Assembly: GCA_947628955.1 (NCBI GenBank)
Contig: CANRBX010000003.1
Location: forward strand, 1-64,000
DNA from: an uncultured Lachnospiraceae bacterium
Lineage (GTDB): Bacteria; Bacillota; Clostridia; Lachnospirales; Lachnospiraceae
Direction of reading: 5' to 3'
DNA: 64,000 nt
Numbering within the stretch: position 1 is the stretch's first letter; each line of letters begins with the position of its first letter. Below, one piece after another: positions 9,668 through 16,974 of the stretch. Under the pieces are notes generated by a model. That model had not been told where the DNA came from, did no database searches, and worked only from the letters and a program-made list of their open reading frames with translations. A program made the position numbers and the translations under genes.

Positions 9668-9736
9668 GAGGCTGCCGCAGAATATACAGGCCGGGTTTGG
9701 CACAGCCCGGCGAGTATTTTGCGGCAGCCTCTGTTT
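9668..9736. terminator. Bidirectional terminator with nested hairpin
   Basis: GAGGCTGCCGCA (9668-9679) pairs perfectly with TGCGGCAGCCTC (9720-9731). Inside it, GCCGGG pairs with CCCGGC. A T-run follows on the plus strand, and an A-rich stretch precedes it for the minus strand. It separates the PIN-like gene from the end of the convergent ABC importer operon. A diverged relative occurs at 16859-16945. Confidence 0.75.
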
Positions 9737-9739
9737 TTG

Positions 9740-10579
9740 CTATCCTTTCACGCCTCCTGCGGTCAGCCCCGCCGCCAGATGCTTTTCGATGCACAGGAAG
9801 AGGATGATGACCGGCACGGTCGCGAACAGTGAGGTCGCGAACAGGTACTGCCACTGGATCATGTTGAAGCCGTAGAAGACATTGATGCCGACCGTGATGG
9901 GCTTCAGCGTGTCCGTGGACATCAGCGTCAGCGCGATCGTGTATTCATTCCAGGAATTGATGAACACGAAGATCAGCGTGGTGACGATGCCGGGTGCGGC
10001 CATCGGCAGGAGCACCCGGATCAGGGCGCCGACCGTTCCGCAGCCGTCGATCTTGGAGGCCTGCTCCATCTCGGGGGAGATGGACAGAAACGTTCCGCGC
10101 AGCAGCCAGATCGCGAACGCCTGGTTGAATGCGGCGTTCAAAAGGATCAGGCCGAGCAGGCTGTTCACGAGGCCGAGGTTCGTCATCAGCTTGTAGATGC
10201 CGACGAGCAGCACGACCGGTGCGAACATCTGGCTCATGATGACGAGCCCGAGAAAAACGGTCTTGCCCCTGAACTGCATGCGGCTCATCGCGTAGGCCGC
10301 CGGGATGCCGCAGAGGATCGCGACGAGTGTCGCTCCGCCTGCCACGATCACCGAGTTCATAAAGTACCGGAAAATCGGGGCCGCAGACCAGATTTCGATG
10401 AAATTCGACCATTTCCACTCGACCGGAAAGATCGTCATGTTGAGCGCATACATTTCATTGCGGTCCTTCGCGGCGGTCGTGAACATGACGAAATACGGGT
10501 AGAGGATGACGACGCACAGAACGATCACGAACAGATAGATAAAAACTTTCTTCCAGATTTTTTTAGTTTTCCGTGTCAT
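9740..10579 (-). CDS. Carbohydrate ABC transporter permease, MalG type
   Basis: Inner-membrane half of a sugar importer: six hydrophobic helices and the cytoplasmic EAA loop EQASKIDGCGTVGALIRVLLPMAAPG, which docks the ATPase. The track ORF begins 19 codons too early; ATG at 10579 has an AGGAGG site and overlaps the upstream permease stop as ATGA, showing tight translational coupling. It is the last gene of a minus-strand operon of binding protein, MalF-like permease and MalG-like permease. No ATPase gene is present, so a shared MsmX-type ATPase encoded elsewhere probably energises it. Substrate is unknown; the family transports oligosaccharides or sugar alcohols. Confidence 0.93.
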   Translation of the reverse strand: MTRKTKKIWKKVFIYLFVIVLCVVILYPYFVMFTTAAKDRNEMYALNMTIFPVEWKWSNFIEIWSAAPIFRYFMNSVIVAGGATLVAILCGIPAAYAMSRMQFRGKTVFLGLVIMSQMFAPVVLLVGIYKLMTNLGLVNSLLGLILLNAAFNQAFAIWLLRGTFLSISPEMEQASKIDGCGTVGALIRVLLPMAAPGIVTTLIFVFINSWNEYTIALTLMSTDTLKPITVGINVFYGFNMIQWQYLFATSLFATVPVIILFLCIEKHLAAGLTAGGVKG

Positions 10580-11466
10580 TGCTCCTCCTTTTCCGCCCGC
10601 AGGGACAGGATCATATAAGTGCTCGCGCAGATACAAAGGATGACGAAACCGATCACGGAGACCGCGGCGGCCTGGCCGGATTTGCCGTTGTAGAACGACA
10701 GCTTGTAGAGATAGGTTGCCAGGGTATGTGTCCGGTCCGCAGGATCGCCTTTGGTGATCGTCCAGATGATCGGGAACGAGTTGAATACGTAAATAATATT
10801 CAGCACCGTGGATACGGTAAGGCTGGGCTTCAGAAGCGGGAGCGTGATCATCCGCAGCTTCTGCCAGAAGCCGGCCCCGTCGATGTCCGCAGCCTCGTAA
10901 AAGGCGTAGTCAATGCTCTGCAGCCCGGAGAGGACGCAGAAGGTGACAAACGGAAAGGTGACGAAGATGCCGATCCAGCACTCCCAGGCGAAATACGCCG
11001 CGGCATTTGGCGCCCAGTTTACATAGGCTTTGATGATGCCGAGCTTCTGCAGGATCACGTTCAGTGAACCGTAGTCGGCGTTGATGATATATTTCCAGAT
11101 GACAGACTGGATGATCAGGGATGTCGCCCAGGGAAACACTACGATCGCCCGGACAATTTTGCGTCCCACAAATTCCTGGTTGAGCACCATTGCGATGATA
11201 AAACCGAGGACAGTGGAAAATCCCACGACGGATACGGTCCACACCAGGGTATTCTGAAGCGTATGCCAGAAGGTAGGCGATGCGAAGATCTGTTTGAAAT
11301 TCTTAAAATCATTGTAGCCTTTGATGACGCCTGCACGCGAGATCTCGGACAGAGACAGCTGGAATACCGTCACGATCGGGATTGCGATCATCACCGCCAT
11401 CAGAGCAAGGCTCGGAAGCATCCATACGTAGGGTTCGATCTTTTTCAGCGCGGCATGTTTTTTCAT
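10576..11466 (-). CDS. Carbohydrate ABC transporter permease, MalF type
   Basis: Partner permease of the preceding entry, with a long first helix (WMLPSLALMAVMIAIPIVTVF), five more membrane segments and the EAA loop EAADIDGAGFWQKLRMITLPLLKPSL. The start is taken at ATG 11466 (MKKHAAL), six codons inside the track ORF, because an AAGGGGGCG element lies just upstream. About 175 bases separate it from the binding-protein gene; that gap contains a GC-rich hairpin-forming stretch (AGGAGCCGGAACCATGTCCGGCTCCTG) that may lower downstream expression relative to the binding protein, a common arrangement for importers. Confidence 0.93.
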   Translation of the reverse strand: MKKHAALKKIEPYVWMLPSLALMAVMIAIPIVTVFQLSLSEISRAGVIKGYNDFKNFKQIFASPTFWHTLQNTLVWTVSVVGFSTVLGFIIAMVLNQEFVGRKIVRAIVVFPWATSLIIQSVIWKYIINADYGSLNVILQKLGIIKAYVNWAPNAAAYFAWECWIGIFVTFPFVTFCVLSGLQSIDYAFYEAADIDGAGFWQKLRMITLPLLKPSLTVSTVLNIIYVFNSFPIIWTITKGDPADRTHTLATYLYKLSFYNGKSGQAAAVSVIGFVILCICASTYMILSLRAEKEEQ

Positions 11467-11574
11467 CCATTCGCCCCCTTGCATTTAAAATAGTATCCGT
11501 GCGCGTCTGCCGCGCACAGCGTCCTGCCGTGCGGGAGGCCCGGAAGGATCAGAATCTTCAGGCAGACTTCCCGC

Positions 11575-11617
11575 AGGCGAAAAAACAGGAGCCGGAACCA
11601 TGTCCGGCTCCTGTTCG
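11575..11617 (-). terminator. Hairpin between the binding-protein and permease genes
   Basis: CAGGAGCCGGA and TCCGGCTCCTG form an 11-bp stem with a short loop, immediately downstream of the binding-protein stop. It probably protects the upstream message and attenuates the two permease genes. Confidence 0.6.
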
Positions 11618-11643
11618 AACCAGTCTGTGATGACATTTACTGT

Positions 11644-12966
11644 TTATTCAGCTTCTGCCTCAGTTTCCGCTTCATTTTCCTCTGCGAGCAGCAGGATCTC
11701 CTCCTGCAGCGCATCCAGCGTCTCCTGAGCGTCCGCGCCCTGGCAGATCTGCTGTTCCGCATTGATCACGCCCTGCTTCACGTCGTTCCATTCCGGCTTG
11801 GCGGTCGGATAGAAGTCGCAGGAAGCGAGCATCGTGCAGAATGCGTCGAAGTAATCGCTGTTGCCGGCACCGCCGTCGCCGCCCTTCTGGTACTGCTCGG
11901 CGTTCTCCACAAGGATGTCTGCGGAGTCAGAGGTGACAGGCAGGAAGCCCTCGAATACCATGTATCCCGCATACGTATCTGCATCATAGAATGCGTCGAA
12001 GAATTTGCTGATCGCAGCGGTGCGCGCTTCCTGATCCGGAGCGTCGTCGTCGCGGAATGCCATCAGACGGTCGCACACGCCCATCTGGACGGGAGCCGCG
12101 TCTGCTTCCTTGGTCGGCATGGTGGCAACTGCGAAATTGACGTCTGCAGCGATATCGTACAGGTTGCACGGCCCGAGCATCATGGCAAGGGAGCCTGCAG
12201 CGAACGCATCCTGCTGCGGATAACGTGTCTCGGTGTACGGATCAGCGGTGCAGTAGCCGGAGTCGATGAGAGTCTTCATAAACTCAACCGCCTCTACGTT
12301 GGCCGCGCTGTTGAGCGCCCAGTTGCCGTCCTCGTCTACGAATCCGCCGCCGTTGTTCCAGGTGTAGTAGGAGAAAGCGGCCTGGCCCTCGTCTGTGGAG
12401 ATGTCAAGGCTCCACGGAACAATGTTCTCATCGTATGCCTTGATCGCCGCACATGCGTCCAGAACCTCATCCCAGGTGCCGGGAACCTTTGCGCCCGCCG
12501 CGTTCAGGATGTCCTCGTTGTAGAAGAAGGCGCGGACAGAAGCCAGGATCGGAAGCGCCCAGACGGTGCCGTTCATCTCGTTTGCATTCCAGAAGCTCGG
12601 AAGGATCTTGGCCTTTAACTCGTCAGAAGTATATTCCTCTGCCGGCATCAGCAGATCGTCAGCGACATAGTCTGCGAATGTGTCGATATTCAGAATATCA
12701 GGAGTCTGATTCGTGGAGATTCTGGTGTTGACCACCGTGTACAGATCGTTCCAGGAAACGATCTCGATGTTCAGGTCGATATCCGGGTTTGCCGCCTCAA
12801 AGGCGCCCTCGAATCCGTCCTCGCCGAGCCACCATTCCTGGGTGTGATCGCCGTACTGAGAGATGATCACGTTCAGAGTGGTCTTTTCACCGCCCTCTGC
12901 CAGAGCAGTCGGAGCCATTCCCAGTACCATGGCAAGTGCAAGAGTTGCTGCAAGAATCTTTTTCAT
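11644..12966 (-). CDS. Extracellular solute-binding protein of a sugar ABC importer
   Basis: A 440-residue family 1 periplasmic-type binding protein that would capture the sugar outside the membrane for the two permeases downstream. A signal peptide is clear (KKILAATLALAMVLG, ending in a PTALA cleavage site). Oddly, there is no lipobox cysteine, although Gram-positive binding proteins are nearly always lipoproteins; a secreted or otherwise retained protein is implied. The mature part has the usual NVIISQYGDHTQEWW, LNIDTFADYVADDLL and EAVEFMKTLIDSGY elements. The C-terminus is very acidic (EENEAETEAEAE). AGGAGGG lies upstream of ATG 12966. Regulation by the AraC/PocR protein encoded just upstream is likely. 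Confidence 0.92.
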   Translation of the reverse strand: MKKILAATLALAMVLGMAPTALAEGGEKTTLNVIISQYGDHTQEWWLGEDGFEGAFEAANPDIDLNIEIVSWNDLYTVVNTRISTNQTPDILNIDTFADYVADDLLMPAEEYTSDELKAKILPSFWNANEMNGTVWALPILASVRAFFYNEDILNAAGAKVPGTWDEVLDACAAIKAYDENIVPWSLDISTDEGQAAFSYYTWNNGGGFVDEDGNWALNSAANVEAVEFMKTLIDSGYCTADPYTETRYPQQDAFAAGSLAMMLGPCNLYDIAADVNFAVATMPTKEADAAPVQMGVCDRLMAFRDDDAPDQEARTAAISKFFDAFYDADTYAGYMVFEGFLPVTSDSADILVENAEQYQKGGDGGAGNSDYFDAFCTMLASCDFYPTAKPEWNDVKQGVINAEQQICQGADAQETLDALQEEILLLAEENEAETEAEAE

Positions 12967-13090
12967 TGTTTGAAACCCTCCTTTTTCATGTTGTCATATT
13001 GCCTTAATGTCTCCGCGAATGTTCTCTTTTTTCACGAAATTCGCGGCCGGATCCCTGGTAATATTTCACAAAAGCATCCGGGTGTTTAAT

Positions 13091-13096
13091 ATTATA
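13091..13096 (-). promoter_or_regulatory. -10 element of the ABC importer promoter
   Basis: On the minus strand the sequence reads AAGTATAATATT, a perfect TATAAT, about 125 bases before the binding-protein start. No good -35 is present 17 bases upstream (TATAAC), which fits a promoter needing an activator such as the adjacent AraC-type protein. Confidence 0.5.
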
Positions 13097-13235
13097 CTTG
13101 TTCACTTTGCGTTGTTATAGAGAAAAACGTACATATCATAGAAAAATCGTACAAATTCTGAAAAAACAGGCAATTTTCACATGTATAATTGCAAAAAGAA
13201 GCTTTGTAAGACGATAAAGGCACGCCGAAGAAATT

Positions 13236-13425
13236 GTGAGAGACAGCCTTCAGACATCCGCGTCCAGGGGATTATGAAGGACGGCCATCAGGCGTCCGCA
13301 TCCGGGAAATGATGAGGAACAGTCTTCAGACGTCTGCATCCGGGAAATGATGGGGGACGGCCCTCAGGTGTCCGCATCCGGGAAATGATGAGGGACAGCC
13401 CTCAGGCGTCAGCGTCCGGGGAAGT
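13236..13425. repeat. Five contiguous 38-bp tandem repeats at the 3' end of the AraC/PocR gene
   Basis: A unit of about GACAGCCCTCAGGCGTCCGC plus ATCCGGGAAATGATGAGG recurs with an exact 38-base period; CAG anchors fall at 13251, 13289, 13327, 13365 and 13403. There are no spacers, so it is not CRISPR. The last unit contains the stop codon (13402-13404) and final codons of the AraC gene, so the array looks like an outward amplification of that gene's end. It occupies the leader region between araC and the importer promoter. Confidence 0.9.
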
Positions 13426-14280
13426 CTGCCCGTGCCGGTGCGCCTTGCGGAATGCGCTGGGGGTCGTGCCGGTGACGGAGCGGAAGACCTTGGAGAAATA
13501 ATTGTAGTCCCCGATCCCTACAGCCTCTGCGATCGCGGAGACCGGCTGGTCGCTCTGGATCAGCAGAGTCCTGGCCGCGCTGATCCGGCGCTGGGTGATC
13601 AGCCAGGAGAGCGTTTTGCCGCCGGACAGTTCCCTCGCCAGGAGGCACAGGCGCGTGCGGCCGATGTGGAGCTGGGACGAGATCGACGCCAGAGACAGCT
13701 TTTCTATGTAGTGCTGGTCCAGATAGAGCGCGAGCCGCTCGGCGTCCGTGCGCTCCGCGGCCAGGATCATTTCCTTGCGCTGAATATAGGAAGAGAGCGC
13801 CTCCAGGATCTCTGAGTAGGCGCGCAGCTGTGCGGCGGAGTACTGCCGGAACTGGAAAAACGCGCTCCGCAGATCCTCCGTCTCGCGCTCGGAGCACCAG
13901 TCCAGCGTCCGGCGGCAGTTTTCCCACTGTTCTTCGATCGGCGTATCGTCGAGCAGCTGTCCGTAGATCAGGTAGGCCAGCGGCGGCAGGCCGGGGCCGG
14001 AGCGCACCGGCAGGACGGCCTCGCAGATGCCCGCATGGCAGCGGTAGGAATAGAAGCCGGGGCCGTGGTCGGCGCATTCCCGCACGGCGCGCGCGTCGCA
14101 GGCGACACAGCGCTCGTGCCCCTCCGCCGTGGAGTTGATCCGCTCACAGAACGGCGCGTGGTCGGAGCTGAGACAGATATCGCGCCCCTGGCTGTTGAGG
14201 ATGTTGGCGCGGATGCCGGTGAGCAGGTACAGGCTGGATACGAGCTTCAGCAGCTGCTCGTGGTCGAAGAGAACATTCAT
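13402..14280 (-). CDS. AraC-family regulator with PocR sensory domain
   Basis: Residues about 5-165 form a PocR ligand-binding domain with its cysteine-rich centre (C-E-R-I, then RCVACDARAV and SYRCHAGICEAVLPV). Residues about 185-285 carry the double helix-turn-helix of AraC activators (LASISSQLHIGRTRLCLLARE and ISAIAEAVGIGDYNYFSKVFRSVTGTTPSAFR-type). The start is put at ATG 14280 because GGAGG lies six bases before it; the track's earlier ATG overlaps that site. It reads in the same direction as the sugar importer downstream and probably activates it on sensing a small sugar or diol. The final residues PDADA are encoded by the first unit of the 38-bp repeat array. Confidence 0.9.
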   Translation of the reverse strand: MNVLFDHEQLLKLVSSLYLLTGIRANILNSQGRDICLSSDHAPFCERINSTAEGHERCVACDARAVRECADHGPGFYSYRCHAGICEAVLPVRSGPGLPPLAYLIYGQLLDDTPIEEQWENCRRTLDWCSERETEDLRSAFFQFRQYSAAQLRAYSEILEALSSYIQRKEMILAAERTDAERLALYLDQHYIEKLSLASISSQLHIGRTRLCLLARELSGGKTLSWLITQRRISAARTLLIQSDQPVSAIAEAVGIGDYNYFSKVFRSVTGTTPSAFRKAHRHGQTSPDADA

Positions 14281-14397
14281 GAAAAACCTCCGCATTTCAG
14301 AAAAAATAGTATAAAACCCATCTGTTCCGTATTATATTTCTAATTCTGTCAGAATTCAAGGGAAAAATCTGCTGCCGGATGCCCTTATGGCGGGGGC

Positions 14398-14454
14398 GTT
14401 ACTGTTCAGCTCAGGCCGGAGCACTTGTTGCTGAGGCCGTAAGAAAGTGATTCA
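14398..14454. repeat. Dispersed 57-bp repeat, family A, copy 1
   Basis: GTTACTGTTCAG..CAGGCCG.AGCACTTG.TGCTGAGGC.GTAAGAAAGTGATTCA is matched at 26252-26308 with only about five differences over 57 bases, and weaker similarity extends upstream (TTATGG.GG). It is intergenic in both places. CAGGCCGGAGCACTTG... TGCTGAGGCCG can fold weakly. Function unknown; a small mobile repeat or a shared regulatory element is possible. Confidence 0.8.
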
Positions 14455-14517
14455 CGCGGGGGCCGGGAAAGTGATAAATAAAGCGTGAAAGTTTATTCAT
14501 TCTGTTGAATTTTTCTG

Positions 14518-16800
14518 ATGACATCTGAAAAAGAAAATGATATGATTAGATATCAGAAAGTTCCGGAGGACGCTGCATTGGGTGAGGACAGAGAAGATAA
14601 TCGCCGGTCAATTGAATATATGATGTCTGCGTTTGCGCGCTTTGGCAGAGACGACCAGGATTTTATGAGGCTGCTCGGAAAATACGGCGGGGAGTCCCTG
14701 TCTCTTGAGGACGCGTACAGGAAGAGCTGCGCGCTGCAGCTGAAGAGCTTTGCGGACGAGATGCCGGGCGGCTTTTTTATCTACCGGGCGACGGGCGGCG
14801 AAGAGCTTCTCTATGCCAACGACGCGATGCTGCGCCTGTTCTGCTGCGACACGATAGAGGAATTCCGGGAGTGGACCGGAAATTCCTTCCGCGGGATCGT
14901 GCACCCGGAGGATCTGGACATGGTAGAGTCGAGCATTGTGGAACAGATCCGCGACAGCCGGTATGACCTGGATTATGTGGAATACCGGATCATCCGCAGG
15001 GACGGGGAAGTGCGCTGGGTGGACGACTACGGCCACTTTGTGGATACGGAGGACGGCGGCATTTTCTATGTGTTCATCGGGGACGCGACGGAGAAGAAGG
15101 CCCGCCTGACGGCGGAGCGCGCCGCGCTTCAAAATGAGAGCATCCGCAGGGAGGAAAAATGGAAGAACCAGGCCGAGGTGTACAGCAGGGAGCTCGAGAC
15201 GATCAGCCAGGAGCATTTCCGGCACCTGGAGGTGATCGAGGGGCTCAGCATTGACTACGCTTCGATCCTCTATGTGGACCTGAAGGAGGATATGATCTGT
15301 GTCTACCGGCTGGGAGAACAGTTCCGCCCCCTGTTCGGGGGAAAATCCCGGATAGACGGGGTGATGGATTTCTTCGGGCGCTATATCAGCCTGTGGGTGC
15401 ATCCGGAGGACCAGGAGATGCTCCGGAGGATGCTTTCCACAGACAACATACGCAAAAAGCTGTCGAACCGGAATGCGTTCCAGCTCCACTTCCGCATCCT
15501 CGTGGAGAACCGCGAGGCGTACCGGCAGCTCCACGTTGTGAACGTGGGGAAGGGGCCGCAGGTGACGCAGGTGGTCCTGGGCTTCCGCAGCGTGGACAAC
15601 GAGGTCCGGCATGAGCTTGAACAGAGGCGTGTGCTGGAGGTGGCGCTGGAGCAGGCCAAGACGGCGAATGTCGCGCGGAATGCGTTCCTCGCCAACATGT
15701 CGCACGATCTGAGGACGCCGCTGAACGCGATCATGGGCTACACGCAGCTTGTACAGAGGCACATGGACAGCCCGGAGATGATCCGCGAATACGTAGACGG
15801 CATTGAGAGCTCCGGGAAGCTTCTGCTCCAGCTTCTGAGCGATGTGCTCGAGATCACAAAGATCGAGTCGGATCAGATCCATATCGAGGAGACTGAGTGC
15901 GGCCTGAGGGAGATCGTCGGGGAAGTGTACAATGAGACTCTGCCGTTCGCGCAGGCGAAGTCGATCGCGGTATCCTGCGACGTCTCCGGCCTCGAACACC
16001 CGGATGTCTACGCGGACGGCGGAAAGCTGAAGGAGGTTCTCGCGCATCTTGCGAAAAATGCCGTCAAATACACGCTGAAGGGCGGAACCGTCTCCATCAC
16101 GGCGGAGGAGACGAGGCGCCTGTCGGGAGATTACGCGGTCTACCGGTTTGTGGTGGAGGACACGGGGATCGGCATTGGCAGGGATTTCCTGCCGCATCTT
16201 TTTGAGCCGTTCGAGAGGGAAAAGAATACGACCCAGAGCGGTGTGGAAGGGACGGGACTCGGGCTCGCGATCACGAAAAATATCGTGGACAAGATGGGCG
16301 GCATCATTGAGGTGTCCAGCGAGCAGGACAGGGGCAGCCGCTTTACCGTCACACTCAGCTTCCGTCTGATCCAGAGGCGCGGCAGCACGGAGGAGTACAG
16401 AGAGACCACGCTCGACAGGCTCCGCAGCGGACAGAAGATCCTGCTTGTCGAGGACAACGAGATCAATCTTGAGATAGAGGTCGAGCTTCTGCGGTTCTCC
16501 GGGTTCCGGGTGGACACGGCGGTAAACGGGAAGATCGCCGTGGACATGGTGAAAAACTCGCGGCCGGGGGAATACGCCCTGATCCTGATGGATATCCAGA
16601 TGCCGGTGATGGACGGCAACCAGGCCGCGCAGGAGATCCGCCGCCTGACGGATCCGCGGCTTGCCGGGATCCCGATCGTCGCGCTGTCCGCAAACGCGTT
16701 TGACGAGGACAGGAAGCGGTCGATGAAGAGCGGGATGAACGCGCATCTGTCCAAGCCGGTCAATATGGCGCGGCTGACCGAGCTGCTCGATGAGCTGTGA
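14518..16800 (+). CDS. Hybrid sensor histidine kinase / response regulator with PAS domain
   Basis: A 760-residue soluble signalling protein; no membrane helix is seen. Order: an N-terminal helical segment, a PAS_3 domain (about 85-195, with YRATGGEELLYANDAMLRLF and RRDGEVRWVDDYG), a coiled linker, a second degenerate sensor-like region (about 240-365), the H-box ANMSHDLRTPLNAIMGY (His about 396), the ATPase domain (NAVKYTLKGG, DTGIGIG, GTGLGLAI) and a receiver domain (VEDNEIN, phospho-acceptor Asp about 692 in LMDIQMPVMDG, and final Lys in LSKP). Phosphate would move His to Asp within one protein. It has no visible output domain. The start has no strong ribosome site; ATG 14542 is an alternative. 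It precedes the ABC exporter, but no functional link can be shown. Confidence 0.92.
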   Translation: MTSEKENDMIRYQKVPEDAALGEDREDNRRSIEYMMSAFARFGRDDQDFMRLLGKYGGESLSLEDAYRKSCALQLKSFADEMPGGFFIYRATGGEELLYANDAMLRLFCCDTIEEFREWTGNSFRGIVHPEDLDMVESSIVEQIRDSRYDLDYVEYRIIRRDGEVRWVDDYGHFVDTEDGGIFYVFIGDATEKKARLTAERAALQNESIRREEKWKNQAEVYSRELETISQEHFRHLEVIEGLSIDYASILYVDLKEDMICVYRLGEQFRPLFGGKSRIDGVMDFFGRYISLWVHPEDQEMLRRMLSTDNIRKKLSNRNAFQLHFRILVENREAYRQLHVVNVGKGPQVTQVVLGFRSVDNEVRHELEQRRVLEVALEQAKTANVARNAFLANMSHDLRTPLNAIMGYTQLVQRHMDSPEMIREYVDGIESSGKLLLQLLSDVLEITKIESDQIHIEETECGLREIVGEVYNETLPFAQAKSIAVSCDVSGLEHPDVYADGGKLKEVLAHLAKNAVKYTLKGGTVSITAEETRRLSGDYAVYRFVVEDTGIGIGRDFLPHLFEPFEREKNTTQSGVEGTGLGLAITKNIVDKMGGIIEVSSEQDRGSRFTVTLSFRLIQRRGSTEEYRETTLDRLRSGQKILLVEDNEINLEIEVELLRFSGFRVDTAVNGKIAVDMVKNSRPGEYALILMDIQMPVMDGNQAAQEIRRLTDPRLAGIPIVALSANAFDEDRKRSMKSGMNAHLSKPVNMARLTELLDEL

Positions 16801-16858
16801 CAGGAAAACTGGCGTGAAATAAAGTAAAATACAGGATGAGTAACAGGGGCTGACGAAA

Positions 16859-16945
16859 ATATACAGGGAGGGTTTGCCACAATCCGGCTGTACATACAGA
16901 TGAACAGCGGATTTGCGGCAGCCCGACAGGTATTTTGCGGCAGCT
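16859..16945. repeat. Dispersed hairpin repeat, family B (diverged relative of 9680-9726)
   Basis: AATATACAGGGAGGGTTTGCCACAATCCGG ... ACAGGTATTTTGCGGCAGC matches the inner terminator segment at 9680-9726 (AATATACAGG..GGGTTTG.CACA..CCGG...TATTTTGCGGCAGC), with about 35 extra bases in the middle. Here it lies in the leader of the ABC exporter rather than after a gene, so it may act as an attenuator. Confidence 0.6.
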
Positions 16946-16974
16946 CCTTGTTTGAGCATGGAAAGGGTGTTTAT

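Noticed and set aside
13236-13425. CRISPR-like periodic repeats
   Set aside because: The 38-base units are contiguous and lack unique spacers; no cas genes are nearby. The array at 41192-41466 was rejected for the same reason.
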